Shown here in pieces: positions 5,890 through 9,633 of a DNA stretch of 9,633 bases. This stretch comes from Planctomycetaceae bacterium. Its GTDB lineage: Bacteria > Planctomycetota > Planctomycetia > Planctomycetales > Planctomycetaceae. How positions within the stretch are numbered: the first letter of the stretch is position 1; every line of letters starts with the position of its first letter. Made by a program: the position numbers and the translations under genes. The notes below the pieces were generated by a model. It saw only the letters and a program-made list of their open reading frames with translations, was not told the DNA's origin and made no database searches. Location: positions 1-9,633 of the forward strand of contig JAGQQB010000112.1 of the NCBI GenBank assembly GCA_020426425.1. The letters run 5' to 3'.

Positions 5890-6774
5890 ATGGACTTCTT
5901 GAAGAAACTGTTCAATCGTGGTCCCAAGGTCCAGACCGTCAACATCGAAGAACGGTTCACGCTTCAGAACCGCGTTGGCCAAGGGAGCATGTCGAAGGTC
6001 TGGAAGGCGATCGACAACCACAGCGGCAAGACCGTCGCGCTCAAAGTGCTCGATCGCGCCAAGCTGGCGCGACTCAACACCCGCTTCGTGGGAATGAACA
6101 AGCCCAGCGAAGGCATGATTGCCAGCGTGCTCGACCATCCCAACGTGGTCAAAACCATCGAACACGGCATCACCACGGAGAAGGAAGAATTCCTGGTGAT
6201 GGAGTACCTCGAAGGGGTGAGCCTGAGCTTCCTGGTCGATCTGCAAAACGACCGGATGAAACTCAACTGCCTGAACTACTGCATCCAATTGGGCGAAGGG
6301 CTCGACTACCTGCACCGCAATGCCTGGATTCACCGCGATCTGTGCCCGCGGAATGCGATTGTCACGGACGATGATGTGGTCAAGCTGATCGACTTCGGGT
6401 TGATGGTCCCGAATACTCCCGACTTCCGTAAGCCAGGGAACCGAACCGGAACTGCCAACTACATGGCGCCGGAACTGATCATGCGACAAGCGACCGACGA
6501 ACGCATCGACCTCTTCTCGTACGGTGTGACGTGCTTCGAAATGTTTTCCGGGAAACTCCCCTGGCCCTCAGCCGACACGATGGAGAGCGTGCTGCAGCAT
6601 GTCAACAAGGAACCGAAGGACCTGCGGAAACTGGTGCCCGAACTCGATGAGCAGATCGGTCAAGCGATCATGACGGGGATTGAACGCGACCCGAACCGAC
6701 GCTGGCGCACGGTACGACGGATGCTGAACGAGTTCTACGAAGCCGCCGAACGTCTCGGGCTGATGGACGCCTAA
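5890..6774 (+). CDS. Soluble Hanks-type Ser/Thr protein kinase with variant HRDLCPRN loop
   Basis: A 294-aa protein that is nearly all kinase domain (about 23-285), with no membrane helix or sensor domain, unlike many planctomycete kinases. Visible motifs are the glycine-rich loop VGQGSMSKVW (29-38), ATP-binding Lys52 (VALKVL), probable helix-C Glu74, hinge VMEYLEG (103-109), catalytic loop HRDLCPRN (148-155), Asp168-Phe-Gly, the P+1 region GTANYMAPE (187-195) and Asp207. Catalytic Asp150 and Asn155 are present, but the Lys normal in HRDLKPxN is Cys152. Activity therefore looks possible but altered; some kinase families tolerate change here. ATG 5890 is preferred over an in-frame TTG at 5854 that would overlap accD. 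The gene follows accD by 23 bp on the same strand. The substrate is unknown. Confidence 0.9.
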   Translation: MDFLKKLFNRGPKVQTVNIEERFTLQNRVGQGSMSKVWKAIDNHSGKTVALKVLDRAKLARLNTRFVGMNKPSEGMIASVLDHPNVVKTIEHGITTEKEEFLVMEYLEGVSLSFLVDLQNDRMKLNCLNYCIQLGEGLDYLHRNAWIHRDLCPRNAIVTDDDVVKLIDFGLMVPNTPDFRKPGNRTGTANYMAPELIMRQATDERIDLFSYGVTCFEMFSGKLPWPSADTMESVLQHVNKEPKDLRKLVPELDEQIGQAIMTGIERDPNRRWRTVRRMLNEFYEAAERLGLMDA

Positions 6775-6820
6775 GCCGCTCCGCAGACGGCTCGCGACAT
6801 GATCGTCAGCTGAGGCGCGA

Positions 6821-8953
6821 TCAGTGGTTCACACTGAATTCCGCCGAATTCAAATACGCCCAGTACAGATCGCTCAGCCCTTCGGCCGCCGCGATGCGTG
6901 GCGGAACACTCCGTTCAGACCGCTGTCGTACGTAGCCACGCAATAGCTGCCGGATGGAATTGAGTTCCGACGTGGTGGGATACCGACTCAATGTCGCCAA
7001 GCAGATGCGGCGGATCTTCTCAACGTCCGAGTCGGATTCGCGGATGACCGAACCGAGGAACTCCGCCGAGTCGAGATCCGTAACGTCGCGGACAAGCTCG
7101 CCGTTCATCAGCGTGAGTGCTTGTGGCAACGAACCATCGAAGGTGGTCAGTTCCGTGTTTTCTTCCGTCTCGTCCGTGCTGAAGAACTGCTCGATCCACG
7201 ATTGCCGCAGATCCAGGAGGTCTCGCGAATGGTACAAATCGAGTCCCCGTGCGCCCGAGGCGACGAGTACCGAGTGGAACATCTGTTCGGGGGACAACCG
7301 CTTGAGGTAGGCGCGACTGAACAGGGGCAGCGTTCCTCGGTCGGGATCGTCGAGTTCGGGAACCGATTCGGTCTGACTGGAGAGTTGATAGGCCTCAGAC
7401 TGGCAAATGGCGGTTACCAGTTCCCGGACATCGTAACCGCTGGCGACAAACCGACGGGTCAATTCATTGAACAACTCAGGATGACTGACCGGAGCATGCG
7501 GACCGAGGTCGTCGACCTGCAAAGTGAACCCGTGCCCCAGCAGATGTTCCCACATGCGGTTGACGAAGGCGCGGGCGACATCGTTCTCGTCACCCGAGAG
7601 CATCAACTGGGCGAGTTGCTCGCGGCGATTCACTTCGGGCGAGAGTGGGATTTCCTCTCCACGGTAGCCGGGATAAGCGACCTTCATCACACCGCGCAGT
7701 GTTTCGTAGTAACTTCCCGCTACGCCCGGTTCGTCGACCAATGAGCGAACTCTGCGACGTTCTCCCGTCTCCTGATCGACCAGCAGTTGCTCCTCGATTC
7801 TCGTCTGCTGGAAGCAGGCATTGAACTGCCAGAACTCATCCTGATCCCAACTGGCGATTGCCGGATGCTGATGGCACTGCGAACAGTGCAATTGACGCCC
7901 CAGCAGCACGCGCGCGGTGAAGGCGGTCGCGGGGACCGCTTCGTTGTTGAAATGGGCCAGCAGGAAATTGGCAGCACCGTTCGAATCGCCATCGCCCGTT
8001 GCGGTAACCAGATGCGTAACGACCTCGCTCCAGGGGCGATTCGCGGCGAATTGACGCTCCAAGTATCCCCGCAGCGCATCGACATTCACCTCCGGTCTGC
8101 GCCCCACAAGCAGGTTCGACCACACAAGACTCAGATACGCGGGGAACTCGTCTCCATCGAGCAGACGGTCGAGGACCTGTTGTCGTTTGTCCTGCGAATC
8201 CGAGTGCAGGAACCGCTCGGCTTCGGCGATGGTGGGAATGCGGCCGGCCAGATCCAGATGGACCCGACGGAGCCACTCCGCATCTTCGGCCCGTGCCGCA
8301 GGTGTGATCCCATTGGCTTGCCAGTTGGCCTGTATCTCGCGATCAATCAGTGCCACCAATGATTGCTGCGGAATGCGAACATCGGGAGGATCGATAATCG
8401 GACCGATGTCTGTTGGTTCCGCTGCATCAACATGAGTGCGTTCGCCGGGGAGACGCACCGAGGGGATTCCCGGCGAAACGACTTCACCCGGAGCTTCCGG
8501 GGGCACCTGATCAACGACCACGTGCTGAGGACCGGGAAGCGGCCCCGATGATGCAGTCGGCCACCAGTGAATGGTCAATGCACAAAGGACAAGCGCAGCG
8601 ATCGAACCCCAGAGCATTCGCCAGCGACCTGTCGCGGAAGAGAGGCCATTGTTTGTGGTGTTTTCCGTGGATCGGCAGGCTGAGGGCAGGGGGGCAGCGA
8701 AGGTACCGATGTTCGGAGGCTCTCCCCAGGACGCCGCCTGCAGTTCCAGTTCGAAGAGTTGTTCACGATCACCCAGACCGGCGGCGTCCCAAGCAAGCTG
8801 ACCATGCAGCTGAATGCCCCGCACGTAGAGCCGGCGCGCAGCGGCGTCGGCGAGCACGAGCTCTTCGAGACGCGCGCACTGTGAATCACTCAGGTCTCCT
8901 TCACAGAGACCATCGACAAGCGAGAGCAGTTCCAGTCGCGTGGCTGAATTCAT
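6821..8953 (-). CDS. Single-pass membrane protein: anti-sigma/FecR-like N-terminus fused to DUF1549 and DUF1553
   Basis: A 710-aa protein of unknown biochemical role. Residues 1-55 (LELLSLVDGLCEGDLSD, LEELVLADAAARRLYVRGIQLHG) resemble the cytoplasmic start of FecR/anti-sigma-like proteins encoded beside planctomycete ECF sigma factors. A basic flank (GRWRM) and a hydrophobic helix (about 112-132) then cross the membrane. A Pro-rich linker (133-195) leads to DUF1549 (about 196-400), with FNNEAVPATAFTARVLLGRQ and CSQCHQHP (Cys357, Cys360, His361), a CxxCH motif like a c-type haem site. DUF1553 (about 430-695) includes VNRREQLAQLMLS, FVNRMWEHLLGHGF and SLPQALTLMNGELV. These domains are typical of planctomycetes, often next to DUF1501 genes; none is seen here. 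Translation starts 11 bp after the sigma stop. I infer a sigma-coupled membrane sensor. Haem attachment is unproven. Confidence 0.88.
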   Translation of the reverse strand: MNSATRLELLSLVDGLCEGDLSDSQCARLEELVLADAAARRLYVRGIQLHGQLAWDAAGLGDREQLFELELQAASWGEPPNIGTFAAPLPSACRSTENTTNNGLSSATGRWRMLWGSIAALVLCALTIHWWPTASSGPLPGPQHVVVDQVPPEAPGEVVSPGIPSVRLPGERTHVDAAEPTDIGPIIDPPDVRIPQQSLVALIDREIQANWQANGITPAARAEDAEWLRRVHLDLAGRIPTIAEAERFLHSDSQDKRQQVLDRLLDGDEFPAYLSLVWSNLLVGRRPEVNVDALRGYLERQFAANRPWSEVVTHLVTATGDGDSNGAANFLLAHFNNEAVPATAFTARVLLGRQLHCSQCHQHPAIASWDQDEFWQFNACFQQTRIEEQLLVDQETGERRRVRSLVDEPGVAGSYYETLRGVMKVAYPGYRGEEIPLSPEVNRREQLAQLMLSGDENDVARAFVNRMWEHLLGHGFTLQVDDLGPHAPVSHPELFNELTRRFVASGYDVRELVTAICQSEAYQLSSQTESVPELDDPDRGTLPLFSRAYLKRLSPEQMFHSVLVASGARGLDLYHSRDLLDLRQSWIEQFFSTDETEENTELTTFDGSLPQALTLMNGELVRDVTDLDSAEFLGSVIRESDSDVEKIRRICLATLSRYPTTSELNSIRQLLRGYVRQRSERSVPPRIAAAEGLSDLYWAYLNSAEFSVNH

Positions 8954-8964
8954 GATTTCACGTA

Positions 8965-9486
8965 CTACACGGTGTCCTGAGCAACTCGCCGTTCTACACA
9001 GTCGAGCAGACTGCGTCGGATGCGACTTAACGACTGATACACCGAGTTTGCCGGTCGACCGAGGTCCTCGGCCAGTTCCTTACCCGAACTTCCGGGCTGA
9101 TATCTCCGCTGAATGAGTTCCCGATCATCTGCTTTGAGTGCCTGGAGGCATTCCTGCAATGCTTTGCGACGCAATTCGGCGAGATCACTTTCCTCCGCTG
9201 CGTCATTGGCGACGGCGGTCACAAACTCCTCGCTGAACCGCAACTTGTCGCGCCGTTGCCGCTGTCGTGACTGCAAAACCTCGAAGGTCGCGACCTGTCG
9301 CGCCCAGGCGAGGAAGTTCGTCCCTTCTCGGAACTGCTGGTGCTTGGAGAGCAGAACCACGTTCGTGTCCTGCAAAATCTCTTCTGCCCGGATCGCATCA
9401 CCCACCTGTGCGAGAATGAACAGGTAAAGCGGACGCTGGGTCCGTGTGAATTCCCGAACAAATTCCTGACTGAGAGGTGATGCCAT
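8965..9486 (-). CDS. Short ECF sigma factor, Rhodopirellula/Verrucomicrobium type
   Basis: A 173-aa sigma-70-family protein resembling the compact group common in Planctomycetes and Verrucomicrobia (TIGR02989-like). Region 2 is at about 9-80 (FVREFTRTQRPLYLFIL, RAEEILQDTNVVLL, NFLAWARQVATFEVLQSRQRQ). Region 4 is at about 108-160 (LQECLQALKADDRELIQRRY, then helix-turn-helix GKELAEDLGRPANSVYQSLSRIRRSLLDCV). It should recruit RNA polymerase to a small regulon. The downstream gene, 11 bp away, encodes the DUF1549/DUF1553 membrane protein with an anti-sigma-like N-terminus, so the pair is probably one operon with that protein as regulator. Start ATG 9484-9486 gives a full region 2; the SD is weak. 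The leader upstream is unusually structured. Confidence 0.92.
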   Translation of the reverse strand: MASPLSQEFVREFTRTQRPLYLFILAQVGDAIRAEEILQDTNVVLLSKHQQFREGTNFLAWARQVATFEVLQSRQRQRRDKLRFSEEFVTAVANDAAEESDLAELRRKALQECLQALKADDRELIQRRYQPGSSGKELAEDLGRPANSVYQSLSRIRRSLLDCVERRVAQDTV

Positions 9487-9507
9487 TCTCAGGTGAAGGT
9501 CGTTGGA

Positions 9508-9534
9508 GTGGGGACATCATGTGGGGATCATCAT
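9508..9534. repeat. Tandem direct repeat of 13/14 bp upstream of the right sigma gene
   Basis: GTGGGGACATCAT (9508-9520) is followed directly by GTGGGGATCATCAT (9521-9534), identical apart from one inserted base. It lies 22-48 bp upstream of the sigma start codon, in the 5' leader or promoter. It could be a paired protein-binding site or a chance local duplication. Confidence 0.55.
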
Positions 9535-9541
9535 CTGGAGC

Positions 9542-9576
9542 GGGCCAGCCCAACTTTGGCCCTGTTCCAGGACAGG
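9542..9576. repeat. Two overlapping, mutually exclusive small hairpins in the sigma leader
   Basis: One hairpin pairs GGGCCA (9542-9547) with TGGCCC (9557-9562). The other pairs CCTGT (9561-9565) with ACAGG (9572-9576). They share bases 9561-9562, so they compete if both lie on one transcript. Arms are short (6 and 5 bp), so significance is modest. Confidence 0.35.
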
Positions 9577-9582
9577 ACATGA

Positions 9583-9610
9583 ATCAGGGGGCTCACATGA
9601 GCCCCCTGAT
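9583..9610. terminator. Perfect 13-bp inverted repeat; terminator or leader hairpin
   Basis: ATCAGGGGGCTCA (9583-9595) and TGAGCCCCCTGAT (9598-9610) are exact complements separated by CA, giving a very stable GC-rich stem. No T-run follows on either strand, so a textbook Rho-independent terminator is not shown, though planctomycete terminators may depart from that form. It lies 97 bp upstream of the right-hand sigma gene. It could end transcription of a gene beyond the right edge or be part of the sigma mRNA leader. Confidence 0.5.
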
Positions 9611-9633
9611 CGCTGCCTTCATTGGATTGATCA

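Noticed and set aside
6775..6820. Bidirectional terminator between the convergent kinase and DUF1553 genes
   Set aside because: Only 4-5-bp stems (for example GATCG/CGATC) without T-runs are visible in the 46-bp gap, too weak to call.
7121..7744. Plus-strand 207-aa frame inside the DUF1549/DUF1553 gene
   Set aside because: Antisense shadow: the minus strand carries well-recognised DUF1553 motifs throughout.

Overview
The window most likely comes from a planctomycete chromosome (class Planctomycetia). The evidence is family content. There is a type IV pilin-like DUF1559 protein with an H-X9-DG C-terminus, a DUF1549/DUF1553 'planctomycete cytochrome-like' protein, and a short ECF sigma factor of the Rhodopirellula/Verrucomicrobium type. 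The DNA is moderately GC-rich and many genes lack an obvious Shine-Dalgarno (SD) sequence. I cannot name a species.

Layout, left to right. (1) Positions 1-1205, minus strand: an ECF sigma factor followed by its probable zinc-finger, membrane-anchored anti-sigma factor, which runs off the left edge. (2) Positions 1206-1586: a 381-bp divergent intergenic region with a possible ECF-type promoter for the sigma gene and two back-to-back small hairpins. (3) Positions 1587-2988, plus strand: a lipoprotein N-acetylmuramoyl-L-alanine amidase overlapping by 38 bp an alpha/beta-hydrolase-fold protein whose nucleophile serine appears to be glycine. (4) Positions 3166-4185: the DUF1559 pilin-like protein. 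(5) Positions 4425-6774: a two-CBS-domain protein, accD (acetyl-CoA carboxylase carboxyltransferase beta) and a compact soluble Ser/Thr kinase, all on the plus strand. (6) Positions 6821-9486, minus strand: a second ECF sigma factor followed after 11 bp by a 710-aa single-pass membrane protein. That protein joins an anti-sigma/FecR-like N-terminus to DUF1549 and DUF1553 domains. (7) Positions 9487-9633: the leader of that operon, with a perfect 13-bp inverted repeat, two smaller overlapping hairpins and a 13/14-bp tandem repeat.

How the genes may work together. Two separate ECF sigma modules flank a central block of envelope and metabolic genes. The left one is the standard sigma plus zinc-finger anti-sigma arrangement. 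The right one is less usual. Its membrane partner has a cytoplasmic segment resembling those beside planctomycete sigma factors, joined across one membrane helix to a periplasmic part with a CxxCH motif. I infer that this fusion could link an extracytoplasmic redox or substrate event to transcription. That idea, the apparently dead hydrolase coupled to the amidase, and the kinase with HRDLCPRN in place of HRDLKPxN are the points most worth a second look. I see no tRNA or rRNA gene, CRISPR array, insertion sequence or phage gene.
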